Made by a program: the position numbers and the translations under genes. The notes under the pieces are model-generated. The model did not search any database. It saw only the letters and a list, made by a program, of their open reading frames with translations, and had not been told where the DNA came from. 34,236 nt of DNA from assembly GCF_001010415.1 (NCBI RefSeq), contig NZ_JPLE01000056.1, forward strand, positions 1-34,236, read 5' to 3'. This stretch comes from Xanthomonas pisi DSM 18956 (GTDB lineage Bacteria > Pseudomonadota > Gammaproteobacteria > Xanthomonadales > Xanthomonadaceae). Positions 17,235-24,990 of the stretch are shown piece after piece (within the stretch, counting starts at the first letter, position 1; each line of letters opens with the position of its first letter).

Positions 17235-17357
17235 TCCAGCGCCACTGATCGCCCGTCTCCCCCACCGCATCACCGTCGCGCCGATTCCGGGCAGCGGCAC
17301 TCCCTGCGCAGGGGCGATGCGTGGGACATCTGCTCACCTGTTAGGGAAGGGAATACG

Positions 17358-20291
17358 GTGAAGAACAGCTACGCACGAACCGCGTTGTCCTGCGCGTTGG
17401 GGTCCATCCTGCTGGGCATGGCCAGCACTGCCGCCTGGGCACAATCCACCGATGCCGACAGCGCCGCGCAAACGCCACCGCCCACGGCCGGCAACACCGA
17501 TGCAGTGACCCAGCTCGACACCGTCACCGTCTCCGGCTACCGACGCAGCATCCAGTTTTCCACCGATGCCAAGCGCGACTCGGTCGGCTTCGCCGACACC
17601 GTGTTTGCCGAGGACATCGGCAAGTTTCCGGACATGAACATCGCCGAGTCGCTCAACCGCATCCCCGGCGTGCAGCTGTCGCGCGACGTCAACGGCGAGG
17701 GCCTCAACATCGCCATTCGCGGCCTGGGCACCAGCTTCACCAAGACCACGCTCAACGGCGCCAGCATCGCCACCGCCTCGATCGGCCTGAATGCGCAGAA
17801 CCAGAACCGCGAAGTCGACCTGAACCTGTTTCCCACCGAATTCTTCACCCAGCTCACCGTGAGCAAGACGCCTACTGCCAGCATGCTCGAAGGCGGCGTC
17901 TCCGGTGTGGTGGACATGCGCAGCGCGCGCCCGTTCGACCGCCCCGGCGTGCACTTCACCTACCAGGCGCAGGCCGACTGGAACAGCACCAGCGAAAAGA
18001 CCACCCCGCGTGGCGCCTTCATGGGCAGCTGGACCAACGAGGAAGGCACCTTCGGCGCACTGTTCGGCGTGGCCTCGGTGCGCAGCAAGCTGGGCGTGCG
18101 CGGCTTCGAAAGCGTCGGCTGGACCAACCCGGGCCTGACCTACACCCAGTGCGGGCTCACCCCACCGGCCGGCACCCCGGCCACCAACCAACCGGCGGCC
18201 TGCAACGTCAACGGCGGCGGCAACTGGCGCATTCCCGATCGCGTGCCGGCCACCGCCGGCAGCGGCCTGACCACCGGCGAGACCATCGATGCGGCGTGGT
18301 TGCTGGCGCGCAACCCGGGCCTGAGCATCGACCAGATCAGCGACGCGTTGATTCCGCGCCTGGGCCGCAGCGTCTACATGAATGGCGATCGCGACCGCGA
18401 TGCCTCGGTGATGTCGCTGGAATGGCGCCCCTCCGACAGCATGCATTTCTATCTGGACACGCTGTACTCCGAAGCCAAGCGCACCACCGAGCGGATCAGC
18501 ATGAATCTGATCGGCCGCAACGGCAACATGATCCCGCTCGGCATGCAGCTGGACCAGAACAACGTGGTCACCAGCGCCACCTTCGCCAACGCGCAGTATT
18601 TTCTGGAAGCGCGCCCGTACCGGGAACAGGTCAAGTTCTGGAGCGTCAATCCCGGTGCCGAGCTGTTGTTCGGCGACAACCAGGACATCAAGCTCAACGT
18701 GCAGGCCAATGCCACGCGCAGCTGGCTGGATCGCGAGTCGCCCAGCATCCTGGTCACCTCGCCATTCACCACCGTCGATTACCGCAATGAAGGCGGCGAC
18801 CGCCCCTCGATCACCAGCCCGCTGGATCTCAACGACCCCAATCTGGGCTGGGGCTGGACCGGCGGCCGGGTCAATATCCAGAACGAAAAACGCGTGACGC
18901 AAACACGCGGCGGACGCGCCGACCTGCAGTTCGGCGAGGACAAGCGCAACATCAAGATCGGCGCCGCCTACGACCAGGCCGAGCGCACCATCCGCGGCTT
19001 CGACAACAGCGTGGCCTGGGAGCAGGTCGTGTGCCGCGGCGGTGGCGGCAACGTGTGCAATGGTGGCCCGGGCTCGGCGGTCCCCAATGCCGCGTTGGCC
19101 AGTTATCTGCGCCCCGGTCCGGATGGCTTCATCACCGCCGATTTCGACCGTTTCCTGCGCGATACCAACTACTACCCGCTGCGCGATGCCGCACCGGAGT
19201 CCAACTCGGCCAATACCGGCGCATCCACCGGCGGTATTCGCGAAAAGAATCTTGGCTTCTACATCGAGACCAACGCCGAAACCGAAGTGTGGAACCGCAC
19301 GCTGCGCTTCAACGCCGGTGTGCGTTACGTCACCACCGACCAGACCATCACCGGCCCGGTCACCATCAACGGCATCCGCCGCGTGCAGGTGCTCGATTCC
19401 GATTACAAGGAAACCCTGCCCTCGTTCAACGCGGCCTGGGATGTGGCCGACAACGTGGTGCTGCGCCTGTCCAGCTCGCGCACGCTCACCCGCCCGGACC
19501 CCAGCGCGATGTTGCCCAACACCAACTTCAGCGACCCGTCCGCGCAGACCGCGACCCAGGGCAATCCGAACCTGGCACCTTACCTGTCCACCAATGTCGA
19601 CTTCGGCGGCGAGTGGTACACCGGCGGCGAAGGCTATGTGGGCCTGACGCTGTTCAACAAGCGCATCAGCGGCTTCACCGTCAATGGCGTGCGGCGCATC
19701 CCCTTCAATCAGCTGGGCGTGCCGTACGACAGCCTGCTGCCCATCCAGCAGGCCGGCCTGCAGCAGCGCGGTGGCCCCGACGCCGCCACGGTGGACGTGC
19801 AGACCCAGGTCAACGCCGATGGCGTGCTCAACATCCGCGGCACCGAAGCGATCTGGGTGCAGCCGCTGGACAAGCTGGTCGATGGCCTGGGCTTCAGCCT
19901 CAATTACACCCATGTCACCCAATCCTCCGAAGGCGAAGGCATCCCGGCGGTCGCCGTCGGCGTGGCGCCCAATCTGTGGAACGGCACCGTGTACTGGGAA
20001 AAGAACGCCGCCTCGGTGCGCCTGTCCTACACCTGGAACGACGACATGGTGATCTCCGGCGCCAACCAGAACGGCATCCCCTACGCGCGCCTCAATGCCG
20101 ATGCACGCGGCCAGCTGGACCTGTCGGCCAGCTACGCGCTGGACTGGCTGCCCTCCAAGCCGCAGATCACCCTCAACGTCACCAACATCACCGACGAGCC
20201 GCTGCGCACCACCTATGCGTGGCCCAACGCCACCTACGACCTGTACGAACCCGGGCGCACGGTCATGCTCGGCATTCGCGGCACCTTCTGA
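17358..20291 (+). CDS. TonB-dependent receptor, xylo-oligosaccharide type
   Basis: The 977-aa protein starts at GTG 17358 with AGGGAAGGG just upstream and has a signal peptide ending near AAWA (residue 27). A TonB box (about 54-60, DTVTVSG) precedes the plug domain (DIGKFPDMNIAESLNRIPGV ... IRGLGTSF ... SMLEGGVSGVVDMR). The rest is a 22-stranded barrel that ends in a terminal Phe (VMLGIRGTF), as outer-membrane porin-type proteins do. The size and plug signature are those of the large Xanthomonas/Caulobacter receptor subfamily. It should take up xylan fragments using TonB energy. The perfect xyl-box, the adjacent symporter and GH43, and the divergent xylanases support the substrate. It corresponds to the XytB-type receptors of xanthomonads. 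Confidence 0.95.
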   Translation: MKNSYARTALSCALGSILLGMASTAAWAQSTDADSAAQTPPPTAGNTDAVTQLDTVTVSGYRRSIQFSTDAKRDSVGFADTVFAEDIGKFPDMNIAESLNRIPGVQLSRDVNGEGLNIAIRGLGTSFTKTTLNGASIATASIGLNAQNQNREVDLNLFPTEFFTQLTVSKTPTASMLEGGVSGVVDMRSARPFDRPGVHFTYQAQADWNSTSEKTTPRGAFMGSWTNEEGTFGALFGVASVRSKLGVRGFESVGWTNPGLTYTQCGLTPPAGTPATNQPAACNVNGGGNWRIPDRVPATAGSGLTTGETIDAAWLLARNPGLSIDQISDALIPRLGRSVYMNGDRDRDASVMSLEWRPSDSMHFYLDTLYSEAKRTTERISMNLIGRNGNMIPLGMQLDQNNVVTSATFANAQYFLEARPYREQVKFWSVNPGAELLFGDNQDIKLNVQANATRSWLDRESPSILVTSPFTTVDYRNEGGDRPSITSPLDLNDPNLGWGWTGGRVNIQNEKRVTQTRGGRADLQFGEDKRNIKIGAAYDQAERTIRGFDNSVAWEQVVCRGGGGNVCNGGPGSAVPNAALASYLRPGPDGFITADFDRFLRDTNYYPLRDAAPESNSANTGASTGGIREKNLGFYIETNAETEVWNRTLRFNAGVRYVTTDQTITGPVTINGIRRVQVLDSDYKETLPSFNAAWDVADNVVLRLSSSRTLTRPDPSAMLPNTNFSDPSAQTATQGNPNLAPYLSTNVDFGGEWYTGGEGYVGLTLFNKRISGFTVNGVRRIPFNQLGVPYDSLLPIQQAGLQQRGGPDAATVDVQTQVNADGVLNIRGTEAIWVQPLDKLVDGLGFSLNYTHVTQSSEGEGIPAVAVGVAPNLWNGTVYWEKNAASVRLSYTWNDDMVISGANQNGIPYARLNADARGQLDLSASYALDWLPSKPQITLNVTNITDEPLRTTYAWPNATYDLYEPGRTVMLGIRGTF

Positions 20292-20532
20292 TTGTGGCCA
20301 TCGACACGACCTCGCCGTTGGCAGCCGGGCGCGGCCGGTGTTCGGGATGTGCGCGCACTGCGCGTGCATCCGGTCTCCCGCGCGCCGTACTTCGCCCTTG
20401 GGCGACGGCGCACGACGTTTTGCCGGACACTTCAGCTGCTGTGCCTGCGGTCGCGATCCAGAGGGATCGCGGCCAGCCGCGTAGCGCGCGCCGCGGCGTT
20501 TTCCGCAGCACCTTTCGGGCCCGCCTCCCCTC
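20292..20532. other. Spacer with hairpin and degenerate repeat
   Basis: The 241-bp gap follows the receptor gene. Around 20326-20392 (cgggcgcggccggtgttcgg, later tccggtctcccgcgcgccgt) it resembles a worn copy of the palindromic element of 8306-8455 and 24644-24796. A hairpin near 20453-20470 (GCGATCC/GGATCGC, loop agag, stem extendable outward) could attenuate transcription between receptor and symporter genes. No small gene is credible here. Confidence 0.45.
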
Positions 20533-22020
20533 ATGAACGATCGGTCACAGCAGCTCTCCGTGCGCGAAAAGATCGGCTACAGCCTGGGCGACCTGGCCGC
20601 CAATCTGATCTTCCAGACCCTGGTGACGTTTCTGGCGTTCTTCTACACCGATGTGTTCCGCATTCCGGCGAGTGCGGCGGCGACATTGATCTTTGTGGTC
20701 GGCCTGCTCGGCGCGTTCGTGTTCACGCCCATCATCGGCATCCTGGCCGATCGCACCCGCACCCGCTGGGGCAAGTTCCGCCCGTGGATCCTGTGGACTG
20801 CGCTACCGTTCGGCGCACTGTCGCTGGCGGCCTTCAACACTCCCGCGCTGGGCGAGCACGGCAAGATCACCTACGCATTTGCCACCTACACCTTGCTGAT
20901 GCTGGTGTACGTGGCCAACAACCTGCCGTATTCGGCGCTCAGCGGCGTGCTCACCGGCAGCATGGAACAGCGCAACAGCCTGTCGGCGTATCGCTTCCTG
21001 GCGGTGACCTTTGCGCAGTTCATCATCCAGGTACTGCTGTTGCCCTTGGTGCTGATCCTGGGCAATGGCGACAAGGCGCAGGGCTTTCGCAACACCATGG
21101 CGTTGTTCGCTGCGGTCGGCACGCTGTGCTTTCTGATCACCTTCTTCACCACCCGCGAGCGCGTGCTGCCGATCACCGAACAGCGCAGCAGCGTACGACA
21201 GGACCTCACCGACCTGGTGCGCAACAAGCCGTGGCTGGTGATGCTGGCGCTGACGATCCTGGTCTTCATCAATCTCGCCATGAAGGGCGGGATGTACATC
21301 TACTATTTCAAGTACACCCTCGACGCTGGCGCGTTGGCCCACTTTCTCGATGCGGCCGGATTCAACCGGTTCATCGCGGCGATCAACGGCGTGCTGACCG
21401 GTGCCGGCATGAGCGCCCTGCAATGGCCGCAGGACGCGCCGACCTCGGCGTTCAGTGTCTTCAGTGCCGGCGGCATCCTGGCCATGATCGTGGGCATCGG
21501 GTTTTCCAAACGCCTGGCCGACCGCTACGGCAAGCGCAATGTGTTCGGCGGCGCGCTGCTGATCTCCACGCTGTTCTTGCTGGCGTTCTACGTGTATCCG
21601 GCAACCGCCATCGGCTGGGTGTTCGCCTCGTATGTGCTGCACGGCTTTTTCTACGGCATCACCATCCCGCTGCTGTGGGCGATGATTGCCGACGTGGCCG
21701 ATTACTCGGAGTGGAAGAACCACCGCCGCGCCACCGCCATCATTTTTTCGGCAATGTTGTGCGGCCTGAAGATCGGCCTGAGCGTCGGCGGCGCACTGGT
21801 CGCCGGCATCCTCGCCGTGTATGGCTACGACGCCGCGCTGCCGCAGCAAAGCGACGCAGTCACCGACGGCATTCGGTTGGCCATCAGCGTGTATGCCTCC
21901 ATCCCGTTCCTGCTCGGCACCGCATTGCTGGCGCTGTACGAGATCGACAAACCGCTGGAAACCCGCATCGAACGCGAACTGGGCGTGCGCCGTCAGGCCG
22001 CACCGCTCGCTTCGCCCTGA
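20533..22020 (+). CDS. GPH-family sugar:cation symporter (MelB/XylP type)
   Basis: The 495-aa protein begins SVREKIGYSLGDLAANLIFQTLVTFLAFFYTDVF, the classic N-terminus of glycoside-pentoside-hexuronide:cation symporters, followed by the conserved first loop DRTRTRWGKFRPWILW. About twelve hydrophobic segments follow; a mid-protein WKNHRRATAIIFSAMLCGLKIG segment is also family-typical. It would import xylosides or xylo-oligosaccharides, cation-coupled, across the inner membrane. It lies between the receptor and the GH43 gene with the GH43 start only 33 bp downstream, so receptor, transporter and cytoplasmic hydrolase form one uptake line. An extended hydrophilic insertion (about 270-315, LDAAGFNRFIAAINGVLTGAG) lies in the central loop region. 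Confidence 0.9.
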   Translation: MNDRSQQLSVREKIGYSLGDLAANLIFQTLVTFLAFFYTDVFRIPASAAATLIFVVGLLGAFVFTPIIGILADRTRTRWGKFRPWILWTALPFGALSLAAFNTPALGEHGKITYAFATYTLLMLVYVANNLPYSALSGVLTGSMEQRNSLSAYRFLAVTFAQFIIQVLLLPLVLILGNGDKAQGFRNTMALFAAVGTLCFLITFFTTRERVLPITEQRSSVRQDLTDLVRNKPWLVMLALTILVFINLAMKGGMYIYYFKYTLDAGALAHFLDAAGFNRFIAAINGVLTGAGMSALQWPQDAPTSAFSVFSAGGILAMIVGIGFSKRLADRYGKRNVFGGALLISTLFLLAFYVYPATAIGWVFASYVLHGFFYGITIPLLWAMIADVADYSEWKNHRRATAIIFSAMLCGLKIGLSVGGALVAGILAVYGYDAALPQQSDAVTDGIRLAISVYASIPFLLGTALLALYEIDKPLETRIERELGVRRQAAPLASP

Positions 22021-22053
22021 CCCCCTCCTCCCTCCTCATGCACAGGTACGCGC

Positions 22054-23088
22054 ATGTCCGATGAACTGCACGCCGCCACACTGCAGGCCCTGGCGCGCAC
22101 CGCCATTTCCGCACCGCTGGTCACTCACATCTACACGGCCGACCCGTCCGCGCATGTGTTCGATGGAGCGTTGTACATCTATCCCTCGCACGACATCGAT
22201 GCCGGCGTGGCCTTCAGCGACGATGGCTCGCATTTCGGCATGGAGGATTACCACGTCTTCCGCATGGCACACCCCAACGCACCGGTCGAGGACCTGGGCG
22301 AGGTGCTGCACGTGCGCGATGTGCCATGGGCGCAGCGCCAGATGTGGGCACCGGATGCGGCGCAACGCAATGGCAAGACCTACCTGTATTTTCCCGCAAA
22401 ACGCGCCGACGGCATCTTCCAGATCGGCGTGGCGGTGGGCGAGCGCCCCGAAGGGCCGTTCGTGGCCGAAGCCGAGCCGATTGCGGGTACCTACTCGATC
22501 GACCCGGCCGCCTTCGCCGACGACGATGGTACGCACTACCTGTATTTCGGCGGTATCTGGGGCGGCCAGCTGCAGCATTACCGCGACAACACCTACGCGC
22601 AGACGCATCAGGAACCGGTGGGCGCTGCGCCCGCACTGGGTCCGCGTGTGGCGCGCCTGCACGAGAGCATGACCGCACTGGCCGAGCCCACGCGCGAGAT
22701 CGTCATCCTCGACGAACACGGCAGCCCGCTACGCGCCGACGACGTCGACCGTCGCTTCTTCGAAGGCCCCTGGCTGCATCGCTACGCCGGTCGTTACTAC
22801 CTGTCGTATTCCACCGGCGATACGCACCTGATCTGCTACGCCACCAGCGACTCGCCGTATGGCCCATTCCACTACCAGGGCGTGCTGATGCAGCCGGTGA
22901 TCGGCTGGACCACCCACCACTCCATCTGCGCCTTCGATGGCCAGTGGTATCTGTTCTATCACGACGCGGTGGTCTCGGGCGGCCAGACCCATCTGCGCAA
23001 CATCAAGATGGCGCCGCTGGAGCATCTGGCAGATGGCACGATCGCGACGATCCATCCGTACGGGAAAGATGCCGTTTCGCCGTGGTGA
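22054..23088 (+). CDS. GH43 beta-xylosidase / alpha-L-arabinofuranosidase, cytoplasmic
   Basis: The 344-aa protein has no signal peptide and is a single five-bladed GH43 propeller. The three catalytic acids are in place: general base Asp30 in YTADPSAHVF, pKa-modulating Asp150 in YSIDPAAFADDDGTHYLYFGG, and acid Glu237 in RRFFEGPWLHRYAGRYYLSYSTGDTH. The length fits single-domain members. It should release xylose or arabinose from oligosaccharides inside the cell. The start MSDELHAA at 22054 has AGG about 9 bases upstream and follows the symporter stop closely. Exo-xylosidase and arabinofuranosidase activities cannot be told apart from sequence alone. Confidence 0.92.
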   Translation: MSDELHAATLQALARTAISAPLVTHIYTADPSAHVFDGALYIYPSHDIDAGVAFSDDGSHFGMEDYHVFRMAHPNAPVEDLGEVLHVRDVPWAQRQMWAPDAAQRNGKTYLYFPAKRADGIFQIGVAVGERPEGPFVAEAEPIAGTYSIDPAAFADDDGTHYLYFGGIWGGQLQHYRDNTYAQTHQEPVGAAPALGPRVARLHESMTALAEPTREIVILDEHGSPLRADDVDRRFFEGPWLHRYAGRYYLSYSTGDTHLICYATSDSPYGPFHYQGVLMQPVIGWTTHHSICAFDGQWYLFYHDAVVSGGQTHLRNIKMAPLEHLADGTIATIHPYGKDAVSPW

Positions 23089-23566
23089 CATGGCAGCGAT
23101 GCTCACGTCCTCTACTGTTTTCCGTGCTGGGGTCGCCGGACGCGTGTGTATACGAGCGGATGACTGCGACGATGTTTACCGCGGGTCGAACGCCGCCGAT
23201 GCTCGACGTGGCATGGACACCCAGGCACGCCGGCGCTGAGTCCGCCATCCATGCCAAGCTGACGACCGCTCGCCATGCGTGCTCAGTCGCCTCAAGACTG
23301 CTCCCGACCCCGCAGCGGCGTCGCGTGGTCGTCACCCTGGCACGCCGGCTGTCGCGCCGATAGACGGATTGAGCGAAGGCGCCTGCTCCTGTCCGTGACC
23401 ACCGCAGCAATCGCATTCTTCAAGGCATCCGCCAGGAGTCGCGACGGTGGCGTCCGCCAATGGTCGAGAGGCCATCGTGCCTTTCGACTGTTGACGCATT
23501 GCACGCTGCATCCACACGCATCGTCGCAACGTATGCCCATGCACTGAGTCTCTTAAAGAGGTTGCC
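23089..23566. other. Intergenic stretch after the xylan operon
   Basis: A 478-bp gap between the GH43 gene and the lipocalin gene. Several open frames cross it on both strands but none has a domain, a signal or a ribosome-binding site that I could support. The lipocalin promoter should lie near its right end. Confidence 0.4.
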
Positions 23567-24100
23567 ATGCGCCAGGCGTCGATGCTGTTCTTACTCACAC
23601 TTGCGGTCTACGGCAGTGCAAGCGGCAGCGAGGCGCGCTCCGCACTGCCCCGCGCAGACAACGTGGATGTGCCGCGTTTCATGGGCGACTGGTATGTCAT
23701 CGCGCATATTCCGACCCGTCCGGAACGCAAGGCCTACGATGCGGTGGAACGGTATGCGTTGCGGCCCGATGGCCGTATCCAGACTACCTTCACGTTTCGC
23801 AAAGGTAGTTTCCAGGCGCCGCTCAAGTCCATGCATCCGATCGGCCGGGTCGCAGACAATGGCAACGGCGCGCTGTGGAGCATGCAATTCATCTGGCCAT
23901 TCAAGGCCGAGTACGTCATCGCCTGGCGGGATGCCGACTATACCCAGACCATCGTGGCACGCAGCAAGCGCGATTACGTCTGGTACATGGCACGGACCCC
24001 ACAGGTCTCCGATGCGGACTATCAACAGGCCGTCGCGCGCATTGCAGCGATGGGCTACGACGTGTCACAACTGCGACGCGTCCCGCAATCGATGCGCTGA
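23567..24100 (+). CDS. Exported lipocalin (Blc-like)
   Basis: The 177-aa protein starts at ATG 23567 with AGAGG seven bases upstream and has a signal peptide (MRQASMLFLLTLAVYGSASGS); no lipobox cysteine is present, so it is probably soluble in the periplasm rather than lipidated like E. coli Blc. The lipocalin signature FMGDWYVIAHIPT (GxW motif) opens the barrel; YALRPDGRIQTTFTFRKG and AEYVIAWRDADYTQTIVARSKRDYVWYMAR follow the family's strand order, and the C-terminal helix segment is DADYQQAVARIAAMGYDVSQLRRVPQ. Bacterial lipocalins bind lysolipids or fatty acids under membrane stress. The last 28 codons are duplicated at 26937-27021. Confidence 0.92.
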   Translation: MRQASMLFLLTLAVYGSASGSEARSALPRADNVDVPRFMGDWYVIAHIPTRPERKAYDAVERYALRPDGRIQTTFTFRKGSFQAPLKSMHPIGRVADNGNGALWSMQFIWPFKAEYVIAWRDADYTQTIVARSKRDYVWYMARTPQVSDADYQQAVARIAAMGYDVSQLRRVPQSMR

Positions 24101-24200
24101 TGCAGCCTGACAGGCTGCAGAGCCTGCACGTCGCGCTCTGCAACAAACCTGCCGGTAACCTTAAGCGTCTTTGCTGTCTACGGAGAATTCCCATCCATCG
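24016..24200. repeat. Direct duplication, copy 1 (lipocalin/RraB 3' junction)
   Basis: These 185 bp cover the last 28 codons of the lipocalin gene, the 60-bp convergent spacer and the last 13 codons of the RraB-family gene. They recur without insertions at 26937-27121 with substitutions at only about a dozen positions across the best-conserved 172 bases. The offset between copies is 2921 bp. Confidence 0.95.
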
Positions 24201-24514
24201 TTCAGACCGCCCAAGGGCGTGGCCTCCGTCGCCAACTCTTGCTCGAACGCACAAATCGCCTTGTATGTCGGCACCATGGTCGGATACACCGTGACATCCA
24301 TCGGAAACGCCGTGTTGTCCGGGTAATGGCAGCAACGCACCTTCTGCTCGAAGCGCAGCAACGTCACCGAAAATTCCAGTGCCGACTCCTTGCTCGGGAA
24401 CACCACGGAAAACGCAATCTCCCGTGGCCTGGATAGATCCACGCCCTGCTGGGCGATGTGCCACAAGGTGTCGCCGTTATCGTCTTTGGGATACAGGTCT
24501 GGATTGCGCTGCAT
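24161..24514 (-). CDS. RraB-family protein (ribonuclease E inhibitor type)
   Basis: The 117-aa protein matches the RraB family: NPDLYPKDDNGDTLWHIAQQGVDL, then PREIAFSVVFPSKESALEF, VTVYPTMVPTYKAICAFEQELATEATPLGGLNDGWEF at the end. RraB in enterobacteria binds RNase E and modulates mRNA decay; homologues elsewhere are often annotated only by the fold. The protein is acidic and presumably cytosolic. It is convergent with the lipocalin gene. Its last 13 codons are present again in inverted coding sense at 27082-27121, where the rest of the gene is missing. Function in RNase E control is inference from the family. Confidence 0.85.
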   Translation of the reverse strand: MQRNPDLYPKDDNGDTLWHIAQQGVDLSRPREIAFSVVFPSKESALEFSVTLLRFEQKVRCCHYPDNTAFPMDVTVYPTMVPTYKAICAFEQELATEATPLGGLNDGWEFSVDSKDA

Positions 24515-24990
24515 GGTTGATTCGCTCTGTGACGCCAGGTTGGTCGGTAAAGAAGCTTAGCGCCTTGGCCGTCGGCTATCTGTATCTTCCGACGTGCCGC
24601 CGCCCCCGTCAGGTCGTGCGATCAGGCATGCCCTCGGCGTTAAGCCTAAGAGTGGCTAACAAAACGTAGCGAGCAGTCGTCAGGCGGGTGTGGACGGCGC
24701 GGAGGAACCGCAGTGTACGAGTGGTACATGCCGATTCCGAGCACCGGCCGCGCCCGCCTGGCGGCTGCGCAGTAGTTTTGTTAGCTACTCTAAGGCTGGT
24801 CCGTCAGGCATTGCCTGCTGCCGCAGACGCAGAGCGTCGCATTCTGAAGCGATGAGATCACCGTTCTTGCAACGCGCACACTTCCAGGCCATGCCACACG
24901 GAAACGCCAATGCGCACCTGAGGCGATTCATACCTGGCGCTGGCTGCTTGAATCTGCTCACAGGCCCAGAAGACACGTCGTCCGGGACCG
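24515..24990. other. Gene-poor stretch carrying palindromic element
   Basis: The 476-bp gap holds repeat copy B (24644-24796) and, on the minus strand at 24785-24976, a 63-codon frame with a CARCKN motif that I could not support as a gene. The promoter of the RraB gene should be near 24515-24600. Confidence 0.5.
24644..24796 (+). repeat. Palindromic MITE-like repeat, copy B
   Basis: The element is 153 bp with long imperfect terminal inverted repeats: gcctaagagtggctaacaaa at the left and, read on the other strand, gccttagagtagctaacaaa at the right, the similarity going on to the CAGGCGGG blocks about 40 bases in. The middle (tgtacgagtggtacatg) is itself nearly palindromic. Its inverted relative is copy A at 8306-8455. 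There is no coding capacity for a transposase, so mobility would depend on an enzyme encoded elsewhere. Confidence 0.88.

Larger units (their letters stand above)
16913..17357. promoter_or_regulatory. Divergent control region of the xylan locus
   Basis: The 445-bp gap separates the leftward exuT/xylanase/uxaC operon from the rightward receptor operon and holds two xyl-box-like palindromes about 136 bp apart. Both operons are thus likely repressed together by one XylR-type regulator and released by xylose or xylo-oligosaccharides. No protein gene in the gap is convincing. Confidence 0.75.

Noticed and set aside
17334..20534. Long open frame on the minus strand (over 1,000 codons)
   Set aside because: It is antisense to the TonB-dependent receptor gene, has no domains, and reflects the codon bias of the real gene.
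24785..24976. Minus-strand 63-codon frame with a CARCKN motif
   Set aside because: Its stop lies in the element end, there is no clear ribosome-binding site and one Cys pair alone is not enough; kept as unproven.
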